Positions 17,295 to 26,320 of a stretch of 64,000 nt of DNA are shown piece after piece (within the stretch, counting starts at the first letter, position 1; each line of letters opens with the position of its first letter). Both the position numbers and the translations under genes were made by a program. The stretch is from Archaeoglobus sp. UBA230 (GTDB lineage Archaea > Halobacteriota > Archaeoglobi > Archaeoglobales > Archaeoglobaceae): assembly GCA_002507545.1 (NCBI GenBank), contig DAVR01000026.1:62001-126000 (forward strand), written 5' to 3'. A model generated the notes under the pieces. That model had not been told where the DNA came from, did not search any database, and saw only the letters and a list, made by a program, of their open reading frames with translations.

Positions 17295-19342
17295 AGAAGT
17301 ATAGGCTTAAAGGGTTGAACTGTGCGAGTTGTGCGACGAACATAGAGGAAGAGTTGAAAAAACATGTCAACTTCGTAAGGGTGAACTTCTCAACTTCCGA
17401 ACTTGTCGTTGATGTTGACGATGAGGAAAAGATTGTGGAGCTGATAAAAAATGTCGAGCCAGAGGTGGAGGTTGTTAAACTTAAAGAGAGCGGAGAAGAG
17501 GAAGAGTTGAAAGAAATCAGAAGGGAAATAATTCCAATAGCTATTGTTGGAATTCTGTTCGCTTTTGGATTGGTTTTTGAGCAAACTCTTCATGATATCC
17601 CAGCAGTTGAGTATGGCCTCTTTCTCTCAGCCTACTTCATAGCGGGCTACAAGATACTGTCAAATGCGGTGAGAAACATTAAAAGAGGTGTTGTTTTCGA
17701 CGAGAACTTCCTGATCAGCTTGGCAACCATTGGAGCCATGGCGATTCACGAGATGCCTGAAGCTGTTGCTGTGATGATCTTCTTCAGAGTTGGAGAATTC
17801 ATGCAGGATTTGGCAGTTGGAAAATCCAGGAGGTCTGTCAAATCCCTGCTTGCCATCAAAGCGGATTACGCAAATCTGAAGGTGGATGGGGAGATAAAGA
17901 GGGTTAAGCCGGAAGATGTTAAGGTTGGAGACCTAATCGTTGTTAAGCCCGGAGAAAGGATACCTCTCGACGGAGTGGTGGTTGAGGGCTCGTCGGTAGT
18001 TGACACTTCAGCCTTAACGGGAGAGTCAAAACCAAGAGAGGTGGTTAAGGGGGGCGAGGTTCTTTCCGGGATGGTAAACCTGAGCGGTTTGCTGACTGTT
18101 AGGGTTACAAAGCCCTTCTCAGACTCTACTGTTTCAAGAGTACTTGAGCTGGTTGAGGAGGCTGCAAGCAGAAAGGCGAAAGCTGAGAAGTTCATTACTC
18201 GCTTTGCACGTTACTACACTCCGGCGGTGATTATACTTGCCTCAGCTATCGCAGCAATTCCGCCGTTAATTCTTAATGAGCCTTTCACGCCGTGGATTTA
18301 TCGTGCCCTTGTTCTGCTTGTCATTTCCTGCCCGTGTGCACTCGTCATTTCCATCCCACTCAGCTACTTTGCGTCAATTGGAAAGGCTGCGAAGAGAGGG
18401 ATTCTCATCAAAGGTGCTAACTTCATTGATGTTTTGAAATCAACGAGGGTGGTTGCCTTTGATAAAACTGGAACTCTCACAGAGGGGAGCTTCAAAGTTG
18501 CAAGCGTCGTTGCAACAAATGGATTTAGCGAAGAAGACGTGTTGAAATTTGCTGCTATCGCCGAGAAGCACTCCAACCATCCGATTGCGAGATCGGTGGT
18601 GGAGGCTTACGAAGGCGATGTGGATATGAGTGTGGAGAGATATCAAGAATTTGCTGGCAGAGGAGTAGTGGCAGAAGGAGATAGCTACACAATTGTTGTC
18701 GGGAATGATCTGCTACTGCACGAAATGGGGGTGGATCATGAGTTCTGCGAGGCAGAAGGGACGGTCGTGCACGTTGCGGTTAATAACGTCTATGCTGGCT
18801 ATATAGTCGTAGCGGATCGTCTTAAGGATGATGCCAAGCGTGCTGTCGAAGATTTGAAGGCAGATGGACGTAGAGTTGTGATGCTTACAGGCGACAGTAA
18901 AGAAGTTGCGGAGAGAATAGCTGCTCAGCTTGGTGGTATAGAATACTACGCAGAACTGCTGCCAGAAGACAAGGTTAGGGTTATTGAGGATATAAGATCA
19001 AAGGAGAGACCAGTGGCTTTTGTGGGAGATGGAATAAACGATGCTCCTGTTATTGCAAGGGCTGATGTTGGCATATCCATGGGTGCAATGGGTAGTGATG
19101 CCGCAATTGAGGTTGCAGATGTTGTGATCATGGACGACAAACCATCAAAGGTGGCAAAGGCAATCGGACTCGCAAAGAGAACGCAGAATGTCGTGTGGCA
19201 GAACATAGGCATCGCTTTAGCCGTTAAGGGGTTCTTCATAGCCCTCGGCTCTCTCGGTATTGCTACAATGTGGGAGGCAGTGTTTGCTGACGTTGGTGTA
19301 ACTCTGATGGCTGTTGCAAACTCGATGAGGTTGCTGAGGTGA
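17291..19342 (+). CDS. zntA: Zn/Cd/Pb-exporting P1B ATPase
   Basis: The 683-residue protein has an N-terminal heavy-metal domain (GLNCASCATNIEEEL), the CPC ion-translocation motif (VISCPCALVIS), FDKTGTLTEG and GDGINDAPVIARADVGISMG, with a C-terminal region typical of P1B-2 pumps. It exports Zn(II), Cd(II) or Pb(II) across the cytoplasmic membrane. Linkage to the ELCxCD regulator supports this metal class over copper. Overlap of 4 bases with the regulator shows translational coupling. Confidence 0.92.
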   Translation: MKKYRLKGLNCASCATNIEEELKKHVNFVRVNFSTSELVVDVDDEEKIVELIKNVEPEVEVVKLKESGEEEELKEIRREIIPIAIVGILFAFGLVFEQTLHDIPAVEYGLFLSAYFIAGYKILSNAVRNIKRGVVFDENFLISLATIGAMAIHEMPEAVAVMIFFRVGEFMQDLAVGKSRRSVKSLLAIKADYANLKVDGEIKRVKPEDVKVGDLIVVKPGERIPLDGVVVEGSSVVDTSALTGESKPREVVKGGEVLSGMVNLSGLLTVRVTKPFSDSTVSRVLELVEEAASRKAKAEKFITRFARYYTPAVIILASAIAAIPPLILNEPFTPWIYRALVLLVISCPCALVISIPLSYFASIGKAAKRGILIKGANFIDVLKSTRVVAFDKTGTLTEGSFKVASVVATNGFSEEDVLKFAAIAEKHSNHPIARSVVEAYEGDVDMSVERYQEFAGRGVVAEGDSYTIVVGNDLLLHEMGVDHEFCEAEGTVVHVAVNNVYAGYIVVADRLKDDAKRAVEDLKADGRRVVMLTGDSKEVAERIAAQLGGIEYYAELLPEDKVRVIEDIRSKERPVAFVGDGINDAPVIARADVGISMGAMGSDAAIEVADVVIMDDKPSKVAKAIGLAKRTQNVVWQNIGIALAVKGFFIALGSLGIATMWEAVFADVGVTLMAVANSMRLLR

Positions 19343-19456
19343 GCTTGGCAACCTCTTTATTTCACGAACATCTTTTTGAGAAAGTGAAATTATTTTGGGA
19401 TACTGCAATACTATACGAAATGAAACATTTAAATATATCAACAGTAACGAAAGATC

Positions 19457-20740
19457 ATGACTGAGGAGATAGGTCTCTGGCAGAGATATATCTCCTTCCC
19501 AGTGATATACAAAATTGCCATAGCACTCGTTGCTGGAGCCGTTCTCGGAGCAATCGTCGGTGAGCCCATTACCGCGTTGAAGCCACTGGGTGATCTTTTC
19601 ATACGATTGCTGAAAATGATAGTAGTGCCAATAGTTCTCTTCAGCCTTATTGTTGGGGCTGCGAGTATACATCCATCAAAGCTGGGAAAGATAGGAGTTG
19701 GAATCATGGTGTTCTACCTGATAACATCAGCTCTGGCTGTTGCCATTGGACTGGGGATGGCCAATCTCTTCCAGCCTGGCAAGGGACTTGCGCTGGCGGG
19801 AGAGGAGAAGGTGATTACAGTAACTCCACCCTCACCGGTTGATGTTGTGTTGAACATAGTGCCAACAAACCCATTCAGTGCTATTGCTGAAGGCAAGATA
19901 CTGCAAATAATATTCTTTGCAATAGTTGTTGGTATTGCGTTATCTTACCTAAAAGAGGCAAAAAATGAAAGGTTGAGCAGAATTGCAGGCTTAACTCTTG
20001 ATGTATTCGACGCTCTGGCAGAGGTTATGTACAAGATCGTAAGAGGGATACTTGAGTATGCACCCATAGGCGTCTTTGCTCTGATAGCTTATGTGATAGC
20101 CAAGCAGGGTCCGGGAGTTTTAGGACCTCTCGGAGTTGTAGTTGCAGCGTTATACATCGGTCTTATCATCCACATATTCGTTGTTTACGGCGGGATTCTT
20201 GCATCCATAAAGTTATCCATAATAAAATTCCTGAATGGGGCAAAAGAGGCAATGCTTACTGCCTTCGTAACAAGAAGCAGTAGCGGCACTCTGCCTGTTA
20301 CGATGAAGGTTGCGGAAGAGAATCTCGGAATTGATAGAGGGGTTTTCTCATTCACACTTCCTCTGGGAGCTACGATTAACATGGATGGTACTGCGATGTA
20401 TCAGGCTATCTGTGCGATTTTCATAGCAAATGCGGTTGGTATACCTCTAACAATTGGTCAACAGCTGCTGATCGTTCTTGTAGCAGTTATGGCGAGCATT
20501 GGAGCAGCTGGTGTGCCTGGAGCAGGTGTGATTATGCTCTTGATGGTTCTCGAGGCAATAGGTCTACCCGTGGAACCCGGAAGTGCGGTTGCAATAGCCT
20601 ACGCGATGATTCTCGGAATAGACGCAATACTGGACATGGGAAGAACAATGGTTAATGTAACAGGAGATCTTACAGGCTCAACACTTATAAGCAAGTTGGA
20701 AGGATCACTAAATACTGAAGTGGGAGTTTGGAAAGAGTAA
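19457..20740 (+). CDS. Dicarboxylate/glutamate:cation symporter (DAACS family)
   Basis: The 427-residue membrane protein shows the family signatures [20 protein letters not shown] (serine-rich reentrant loop HP1), [15 protein letters not shown] (NMDGT motif of TM7) and [20 protein letters not shown] (HP2). Eight transmembrane helices and two hairpins are expected. It imports C4-dicarboxylates or acidic amino acids with Na+ or H+. The promoter has ATTTAAATATATC about 25 bases before ATG. It is monocistronic and followed by a T-rich terminator. Confidence 0.92.
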   Translation: MTEEIGLWQRYISFPVIYKIAIALVAGAVLGAIVGEPITALKPLGDLFIRLLKMIVVPIVLFSLIVGAASIHPSKLGKIGVGIMVFYLITSALAVAIGLGMANLFQPGKGLALAGEEKVITVTPPSPVDVVLNIVPTNPFSAIAEGKILQIIFFAIVVGIALSYLKEAKNERLSRIAGLTLDVFDALAEVMYKIVRGILEYAPIGVFALIAYVIAKQGPGVLGPLGVVVAALYIGLIIHIFVVYGGILASIKLSIIKFLNGAKEAMLTAFVTRSSSGTLPVTMKVAEENLGIDRGVFSFTLPLGATINMDGTAMYQAICAIFIANAVGIPLTIGQQLLIVLVAVMASIGAAGVPGAGVIMLLMVLEAIGLPVEPGSAVAIAYAMILGIDAILDMGRTMVNVTGDLTGSTLISKLEGSLNTEVGVWKE

Positions 20741-20753
20741 TTTTTTATTTTTT
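20741..20753 (+). terminator. T-rich terminator after the symporter
   Basis: TTTTTTATTTTTT follows the TAA stop directly, a typical archaeal intrinsic terminator. Confidence 0.6.
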
Positions 20754-20762
20754 AACTGGATT

Positions 20763-20953
20763 ATGAAGATTTACGATTTTCCAATACCTGTTGCTGTAGA
20801 GAGACTTTTGAAAAAGCAAAGAAGACTGACCTTTCCTATGAGGTCTCAAAAAATTATTTGGATATCCACAGAAATAAAACTATAAAGAGTTTGATCGAAA
20901 GCGATGGAGAAACAGGAGGGAATGTAAATGGTATTCGAGTTGAAGTGCAGTAA
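20763..20953 (+). pseudogene. Small ORF with a one-base frameshift, upstream of threonine synthase
   Basis: From ATG 20763 the reading MKIYDFPIPVAVERLLKK is followed, after a shift in an A5 run near 20811, by KTDLSYEVSKNYLDIHRNKT and IKSLIESDGETGG, ending at TAA 20951-20953 inside the next gene. One added A would give a continuous 63-residue charged protein. The unshifted frame gives a 40-residue peptide of less protein-like composition. I do not recognise the family. It is either a decayed gene, a sequencing slip, or a coincidence. Confidence 0.35.
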
Positions 20954-22025
20954 ATGCAGAAGAAAATTTGATTTGAAAGTAAATAAATGGAGATGCGACT
21001 GCGGTTCACCGTTGAATCTTGAAATTTCCGAGTATCCTAAGGTCGAGAATTTTTCCGAGCTTATAAAAGATGGCCAAAACATTTGGAGGTACTCCGCACT
21101 GCTTCCCTTTAAAGAGGGCGTGACACTTGGAGAGGGGTTGACACCTGTTTTAAACAAGAAAATCGCTGAAAAAGAAGTCTTCTTCAAACTCGAATATTTT
21201 TCACCAACAGGCTCATTTAAAGACAGAGGAGCCGCTTTGGGGGTCACAAGGGCAAAAGAAATAGGAGTTAGAACAATAGTAGAGGACTCATCCGGCAATG
21301 CTGGACTTTCTTATTCAGCTTATGCCGCATCCGCAAATATCAAGGCAAGGATTTATGTCCCCTTCGACGCCCCCATAGGAAAAAGAGCATTAATGAGAGC
21401 CTGCAATGCAGAGGTTGTTGAGTGTAAAACAAGGGAAGAGGCTTCTCTTCGAGCAATATCTGAACTCAAAAATGATGAGATTTATGTTGGGCACACATGG
21501 GACCCATTCTTTCTTGAAGGTATGAAAACAGAGGCTTTTGAAATATTCGAGGAGAAAATTCAGGTGGATTCAGTAATAGTGCCCACATCCAGCGGAAGTC
21601 ATCTGCTTGGGATTTATAGAGGATTTGAAGACTTAGTAAAAATGGGATTTCTCGATGAATATCCAGAGTTCTATGCGGTACAAGCTGGTGGAATAACACC
21701 CATCTACGACAGAATTTATGGAGAATGGAGGGGTGAGAAAGGAGACCTTGCAGATGGTTTGAGAATACTCCAACCACCGAGACTCGATCAAATTTTGGAT
21801 ACAATCAAAAGAACTAATGGCGATGTGGTTGTGGTGGACAATGAGGAGATAATCTCTGGCATGAAGGAACTGTATCAAATGGGATTAATCGTTGAACCCA
21901 CATCTGCAACCGCATATGCCGCTCTTAAAAAAATAAGAGATGTTAAAAATCCTCTTGTTCCACTAACAGGAACTGGAATCAAGACTGTTGATAAAATAGA
22001 GAAAATAATCAACATACCGCTCTAA
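20928..22025 (+). CDS. thrC: Threonine synthase
   Basis: The 365-residue PLP protein has an N-terminal zinc-ribbon (CSKCRRKFDLKVNKWRCDCG), TLGEGLTP, the PLP-lysine loop SPTGSFKDRGAALG, the phosphate-binding EDSSGNAGLSYSAYA and a C-terminal LTGTGIKT. It converts O-phosphohomoserine to threonine and phosphate. A ribosome site (AGGAGGG) lies 11 bases before ATG. Its 3' end overlaps the convergent peptidase gene by 17 bases. A more distant paralogue lies at 32645 in a sulfur-carrier operon. Confidence 0.85.
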   Translation: MVFELKCSKCRRKFDLKVNKWRCDCGSPLNLEISEYPKVENFSELIKDGQNIWRYSALLPFKEGVTLGEGLTPVLNKKIAEKEVFFKLEYFSPTGSFKDRGAALGVTRAKEIGVRTIVEDSSGNAGLSYSAYAASANIKARIYVPFDAPIGKRALMRACNAEVVECKTREEASLRAISELKNDEIYVGHTWDPFFLEGMKTEAFEIFEEKIQVDSVIVPTSSGSHLLGIYRGFEDLVKMGFLDEYPEFYAVQAGGITPIYDRIYGEWRGEKGDLADGLRILQPPRLDQILDTIKRTNGDVVVVDNEEIISGMKELYQMGLIVEPTSATAYAALKKIRDVKNPLVPLTGTGIKTVDKIEKIINIPL

Positions 22026-22662
22026 CCTTCATTCTTGCCGCTAACAGAGTTTCCTTACCAACAATCTTCGCTGCAAACTCATCCGCCATACCCTCAAAAT
22101 TTATTGATGGCAGGAAGGTCATAACCCTCAAATTTTTTATCAGCGGAAAGCGGTTCTGCATGACGTGAAAAGCTTCGTGTGCGATAACAGCTTTGAGTTC
22201 ATCATCCGAAAGCATTTCAACCATTCCTGCCGAGACGAACACATCTTTTCCGAGTGTGAATGCCTTTGGTTCGGATGTGCTGAGGAGATAGAGCTTCGAA
22301 TTCTGCGAACCGGAGACACTTCTCAGGAAGTCCTCAAGCTCCTCACACCTTTCGGGGCCATACTTTCTAAAAAGATACTCTGCATAGATGCGTGGGATTG
22401 AGAGAAAAACGGCAGATGCAATTATAATATACCCGAGGTATAAACCGATTACAAAAGACCTTTCGCAACTCATTCCAAGATAAACTATTGGAACTGCCGA
22501 AAGGAGAGTGATGTTAGAGACCCAGTAGTATTTTAACCTCTCCACCCCATCGCTTCTGAGGCAGAGTACGAGGGCTACTGCCATTATAGCCATCATGCTC
22601 GAAAGTGAGATTTGATACTCCGGTGAGGCGAGGCATGAGAGAAGACACTCACCGCCTACCAT
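22009..22662 (-). CDS. M48/M56 (BlaR1/HtpX-like) membrane metallopeptidase
   Basis: About 217 residues from ATG 22662 (MVGGECLLSC), preceded by GGAGGAG and overlapping the regulator gene by 14 bases. Several hydrophobic spans precede the zinc motif HEAFH in LKAVIAHEAFHVMQNRFPLI; EGMADEFAAKI supplies the likely third ligand. Family members are integral-membrane proteases. Pairing with a BlaI-type repressor suggests a signalling protease, as in BlaR1-BlaI, but no penicillin-sensor domain is present. Confidence 0.82.
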   Translation of the reverse strand: MVGGECLLSCLASPEYQISLSSMMAIMAVALVLCLRSDGVERLKYYWVSNITLLSAVPIVYLGMSCERSFVIGLYLGYIIIASAVFLSIPRIYAEYLFRKYGPERCEELEDFLRSVSGSQNSKLYLLSTSEPKAFTLGKDVFVSAGMVEMLSDDELKAVIAHEAFHVMQNRFPLIKNLRVMTFLPSINFEGMADEFAAKIVGKETLLAARMKVRAVC

Positions 22663-23008
22663 TTTCACTCCTCCTCTGGAAATAGTCCACAACAAGATCG
22701 CCGAACTTCTCCATCAGGGCGTCGAGTATTTTCTCCAATGCCTTTCTTTCCGCCTCAGTCTTCGAAACAGTGGGATAGTAAACAAATCTCATCCTGTCAC
22801 CCTTTCTCTCCTTCTTTTTTTCCAGATATCCACTTTCAGAAAGTCTGTCAACAGTAACGGCTACGCTGGAGAGAGGTGCCTTTATCTCATTAGAAATTTC
22901 TGAAACACCCGAGCCAGGGTTTTCCCACAAGTACTCCATTATTCTCTTTTCAAGGGGCGAAAACAGCGAAATATCCTCGCCGATCTCCACTCTTCTTCTC
23001 TTAACCAC
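22649..23008 (-). CDS. BlaI/MecI-type winged-helix repressor
   Basis: The 119-residue protein has SPLEKRIMEYLWENPGSG, VSEISNEIKAPLSSVAVTVD as helix-turn-helix, and a wing (SGYLEKKKERKGDRMRFVYYPT), followed by a dimerisation helix. This is the BlaI/CopY arrangement. The start is GTG 23008. It is co-transcribed with the peptidase. BlaI-type operators contain TACA...TGTA, and a palindrome with those half-sites lies at 23605, but a direct link is not shown. Confidence 0.82.
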   Translation of the reverse strand: MVKRRRVEIGEDISLFSPLEKRIMEYLWENPGSGVSEISNEIKAPLSSVAVTVDRLSESGYLEKKKERKGDRMRFVYYPTVSKTEAERKALEKILDALMEKFGDLVVDYFQRRSENGRR

Positions 23009-23058
23009 TGCATTTTTAAAATTCCAAATTTAAAAAATTTTCCCATTCAGCCTTTGAC

Positions 23059-23541
23059 TTAGCCCTTGACCCACTCACTCAGGTAAATCTTGTAGGTCTT
23101 GCCGAACCTCTCCCTGATTATCAAGTCTCTTTCCTCAAGCTTTTTAACAATCATAGATATTTTCGAGTTGGAGAACTCTGTTCTCGCTCTCAACGAGTCC
23201 TGAGTTATTCCCTCGTTCTCCGCAATTAGTCTCAGAACCATGGCTTCGTCCTCGTTCAATAGCCTCATAGCCGTCTCCAAACGCTCTGAAGACCTCTCAT
23301 CTGGGCTTTCGGACACTTCTGGTTCAGGTAAGACTTCCGAGTCCTGTGACCTGGAAAGGGATGAGTAGATGGCTATGGCAATTAAGGCTAAACCACCTAC
23401 TCCGAAAATAACGGGCAGAATTCCCATGTAGAACGGACCCATCATCATGTAGTGATGTGACATGGGTGAAAAGGTAAGGTAGAGGAATAGCAGAACAACA
23501 CCACCAACCAGCATCACCACTTCCGAATTTCTCAGCTCCAT
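23059..23541 (-). CDS. Membrane-anchored winged-helix regulator
   Basis: The 160-residue protein has two N-terminal hydrophobic segments (VVMLVGGVVLLFLYLTFSP; GILPVIFGVGGLALIAIAIY) and a C-terminal MarR-like helix-turn-helix (GITQDSLRARTEFSNSKISM) with wing. Membrane-tethered HTH proteins of this COG2512-like kind are widespread in archaea; their targets are mostly unknown. It is divergent from the cytochrome c biogenesis operon, with the intervening 85 bases holding two palindromes, so it could control that operon. Confidence 0.75.
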   Translation of the reverse strand: MELRNSEVVMLVGGVVLLFLYLTFSPMSHHYMMMGPFYMGILPVIFGVGGLALIAIAIYSSLSRSQDSEVLPEPEVSESPDERSSERLETAMRLLNEDEAMVLRLIAENEGITQDSLRARTEFSNSKISMIVKKLEERDLIIRERFGKTYKIYLSEWVKG

Positions 23542-23604
23542 TAAAATGTGGTTCAGTAAGGTGTTCTTTTAGCTTTCGATTGAAAAGGCAAAGTTTAAAT
23601 ACTA

Positions 23605-23623
23605 TTTTACATCTGATGTAAAA
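23605..23623. promoter_or_regulatory. Perfect 19-bp palindrome in the ccm promoter
   Basis: TTTTACATCTGATGTAAAA is a perfect inverted repeat between a TATA-like AAGTTTAAATAC (23591) and the GTG start at 23627, the place where a repressor would block initiation. TACA/TGTA half-sites resemble BlaI/CopY-family operators. Candidate binders are the BlaI-type protein and the membrane-tethered regulator encoded just to the left. Confidence 0.7.
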
Positions 23624-23626
23624 CAG

Positions 23627-23998
23627 GTGATAACAGTGTTAAAAAGGAGGTATTTGATAATAGCCGGAGCTGCCCTGATACTGTTGAGTTATTACCTCCT
23701 AAGCGGGTTAGGGGGCCAAAATCAGGAAATTTCAGGGCTGCAAAAGGGAATATACTACTTCTACTCACCAAACTGTCACTACTGTCAGCAGATAGAGGGA
23801 TTTATAGAACAAATGTCACAGAAGTATTCAATAAACTACTGTCAGGTGGAGAAGCTCAGTGGTGAGTGTGAGAAACTTGCGAACTACATCGGGCTGAGGG
23901 GCGTTCCGACTGTGGCAATTGTAGATGGAAAGGTTACTGTTCTTACAGGTGTAAACGAAGTGCTGAAGCTGGAGGATGTTCTGAATGATAGTAGCTAA
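23627..23998 (+). CDS. Membrane-anchored thioredoxin-like protein (CHYC)
   Basis: The 123-residue protein has an N-terminal membrane anchor (LIIAGAALILLSYYLLSGLG) and a thioredoxin fold with CHYC in FYSPNCHYCQQIEGF and a cis-proline strand GVPTVAIVDG. Facing outside, it would keep apocytochrome haem-site cysteines reduced or handle CcmH. Start GTG 23627 is leaderless-like; a TTG at 23654 after AGGAGGT is an alternative. It overlaps ccmF by 14 bases. Confidence 0.82.
   Translation: MITVLKRRYLIIAGAALILLSYYLLSGLGGQNQEISGLQKGIYYFYSPNCHYCQQIEGFIEQMSQKYSINYCQVEKLSGECEKLANYIGLRGVPTVAIVDGKVTVLTGVNEVLKLEDVLNDSS
23630..23642. promoter_or_regulatory. TTAAC-N3-GTTAA-like site at the ccm operon start (9/10)
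   Basis: ATAAC-AGT-GTTAA differs from the window-wide motif by one base. It overlaps the first codons of the thioredoxin-like gene, 6 bases downstream of the 19-bp palindrome. Confidence 0.5.
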
Positions 23999-25925
23999 CC
24001 CCGGAAGCTTCTTACTGGCAACATCACTGCTGTTCTCACTCTATGCTTTCATAAACCTCTACACCAGTGTAACGAAAAGAGAAATAGAAGCTATCGGTAG
24101 GGTTAAGGTTTACATTCTTCTGTCTTTCGTCTCTTTAACACTCTCGCTGTTGACCTTAACTTATTACTTCCTGACGGACAATTTCTCCGTTGAATACGTT
24201 TTCAGCCACTCAACAGCAGATATGCCTTTAATCTACAAAATATCAGCTATATGGGCTGGTTCCGAAGGTTCCCTTCTCCTATGGGTCTGGCTTCTGTCGT
24301 TGATGATGCTTGTATTTATCCAGATTGAGCAAGAGGATTTGCTCACGGCATGCTCTCTTTCAATTCTCACAGCAGTCCAGAGCTTTTTTCTTACAGTCAA
24401 TTTAGTTCTCCTGAATCCCTTTGAGACAGTTGAGAACACACCACCACATGGACTCGGCCTCAATCCTCTCCTCGAAACACACGAGATGCTGTTCCATCCA
24501 CCCGTTCTCTTTGCAGGGTATGCAGCCTCAACTTTCCTGTTCGCTCTCTCTATTGCAGGACTATACCTGCTGGATGAGAGGTGGATTCTAAGACTCAGAA
24601 AGTGGGCTTTGACTACGTGGATGTTTCTCACTGCAGGCATTGCACTCGGAGCCTTCTGGGCATATCGCGTCCTCGGTTGGGGCGGTTTCTGGGGCTGGGA
24701 CCCGGTTGAGAATGCTTCTCTTCTGCCGTGGCTTACAGTAACGGCTCTCGTCCACAGTATAATGATCCAAGAAGCAAGAAGAGGAATGAAAATCTGGAAC
24801 ATACTGCTTTCAGTGGCTACCTTCGAATTCGTCCTTCTCGGAACACTCATTACAAGGAGTGGTGTGGTAAGCTCAGTCCACGCATTCGCGCAGAGCGAGA
24901 TTTCCTTTCCACTGACAGTTTTCATGATCGGAATTCTTGTTCTAACAGCAGACCTGCTGCACAGCAGGAGGAAGGAGATAGAGAGTCTTGACGTGATTGA
25001 GAGTCCTCTGTCAAAAGAGGCGAGTTTTCTTTTGAACAACCTGCTTTTCACGGCTTTTGCTCTGAGCGTTTTCTGGGGGACGATATTCCCCTTGCTTAGT
25101 GAGGGTTTTCTGGGTTACAAAGCCACCATAGGTGAACAATACTATCTGCAAACAACTTCCCCACTCGCATTCTCTCTGGTAGCTCTGATCGGGCTCTGTG
25201 TCGGACTTCAGTGGAGAAGGAGCAGTATAAAAACTCTCAGGACAATTGTGCTTGTGTTTCTGATATCTCTAACTACAGCACTCCCTATCGCATATCTGCT
25301 GAACCTGTCATTTCTCACTGCATTTTCGATTTCACTGGCAGTATTTTCCATCACCCTCCAAGTTTTCCAGTATTTCAGGGATATGATTGCCTTTAAAAAA
25401 GAGCTTGGTGGTATGAATTTCATAAAAATTATCCTCAAAAAGAGAAGGAGATATGGCGGATATACAGCACATCTTGGAGCAATAATCGTTTTTATCGGTG
25501 TTGTGTGTAACTGGACATATGCAGAAGAGCACGTCTTGAATCTCAAAACAGACGAACCCTTCGAATTTTATGGTCATACACTTGTATACAGGGGATACTC
25601 ATTCGAAAACACGTCGGTTAAAGCCAGTGCAAAGATACAGGTAGATTTTATTGAGGCTGGAAAACAGGTTTTTTCAAAAATCGAATACTATTACCTTCAA
25701 GATCAGGTCGTCAGAAGAGTTGGGATACTGCACGAACCGCTTCGTGACATCTACATAACTCCAGAGAAAATTGGGGATGAAAAGGGAGTATTCAGAGTGA
25801 AAATAAATCCTTTGACGAATTTCATATGGATCGGCTCGATTACGATGCTTCTCGGTGGAATGCTCTCTCTCACACCAAGAGCTCTCGTAATAAAAATGGT
25901 GAGCGATAAGGGTGATGGAGAATGA
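23985..25925 (+). CDS. ccmF: Cytochrome c haem lyase CcmF
   Basis: The 646-residue polytopic protein carries the haem-handling WWD signature WGGFWGWDPVENASLLPW (about residues 230-247) and conserved His residues in HEMLFHPPVLF and VHSIMI. The system I CcmF family attaches haem to CxxCH motifs on the outer face of the membrane. It sits between the thioredoxin-like protein and CcmH, with overlaps on both sides. CcmE and the CcmABC exporter are not in this window. Multihaem proteins at 31561 and 35191 are obvious clients. Confidence 0.9.
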   Translation: MIVANPGSFLLATSLLFSLYAFINLYTSVTKREIEAIGRVKVYILLSFVSLTLSLLTLTYYFLTDNFSVEYVFSHSTADMPLIYKISAIWAGSEGSLLLWVWLLSLMMLVFIQIEQEDLLTACSLSILTAVQSFFLTVNLVLLNPFETVENTPPHGLGLNPLLETHEMLFHPPVLFAGYAASTFLFALSIAGLYLLDERWILRLRKWALTTWMFLTAGIALGAFWAYRVLGWGGFWGWDPVENASLLPWLTVTALVHSIMIQEARRGMKIWNILLSVATFEFVLLGTLITRSGVVSSVHAFAQSEISFPLTVFMIGILVLTADLLHSRRKEIESLDVIESPLSKEASFLLNNLLFTAFALSVFWGTIFPLLSEGFLGYKATIGEQYYLQTTSPLAFSLVALIGLCVGLQWRRSSIKTLRTIVLVFLISLTTALPIAYLLNLSFLTAFSISLAVFSITLQVFQYFRDMIAFKKELGGMNFIKIILKKRRRYGGYTAHLGAIIVFIGVVCNWTYAEEHVLNLKTDEPFEFYGHTLVYRGYSFENTSVKASAKIQVDFIEAGKQVFSKIEYYYLQDQVVRRVGILHEPLRDIYITPEKIGDEKGVFRVKINPLTNFIWIGSITMLLGGMLSLTPRALVIKMVSDKGDGE

Positions 25926-26320
25926 GGGCTAAAATAATTCTGACCCTGCTTTTGCTGACGCTGAAGGCTTCCGGGCTCACCTTGCAGGACGTGGAGGGAG
26001 ATATAATATGCACATGTGGATGCGGCAAGCTGCTCAAAAACTGTGACTGTGGCGCGGCTGAGAAGATGAGAGAAGAAATAAGCGCAATGATTGAAGAAGG
26101 TAAAAACAGGGAAGAGATAGTATCAGCTCTCCAGCAGGTTTACGGAAAAGAGGTGCTCGCGACCCCACCAAAGGAGGGCTTTTTCCTGAGTCTGTGGATT
26201 TATCCCGCAATTGTTTTGATAGCAGGTTCGGTGATTGTTTACATGATTCTCCAAAAGAAGAGTTCTGAGTGGTTTGGTGATCCAGATGAGAACGTCAACA
26301 TTGAGGAGGAGGTGAAATGA
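25922..26320 (+). CDS. ccmH: CcmH-like cytochrome c maturation thiol protein
   Basis: The 132-residue protein has a signal-like N terminus, a Cys-rich segment (IICTCGCGKLLKNCDCG) in place of the usual LRCxxC, a helical VSALQQVYGKEVLATPP stretch and a C-terminal membrane anchor. CcmH presents reduced apocytochrome to CcmF. The extra cysteines are typical of archaeal variants. It overlaps ccmF and the methyltransferase gene by 4 bases each. Confidence 0.85.
   Translation: MRAKIILTLLLLTLKASGLTLQDVEGDIICTCGCGKLLKNCDCGAAEKMREEISAMIEEGKNREEIVSALQQVYGKEVLATPPKEGFFLSLWIYPAIVLIAGSVIVYMILQKKSSEWFGDPDENVNIEEEVK

Noticed and set aside
20763-20881. A separate 40-residue peptide in the unshifted frame before thrC
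   Set aside because: Its composition is less protein-like than the shifted reading, it has no recognisable motif, and it does not extend to the downstream gene.
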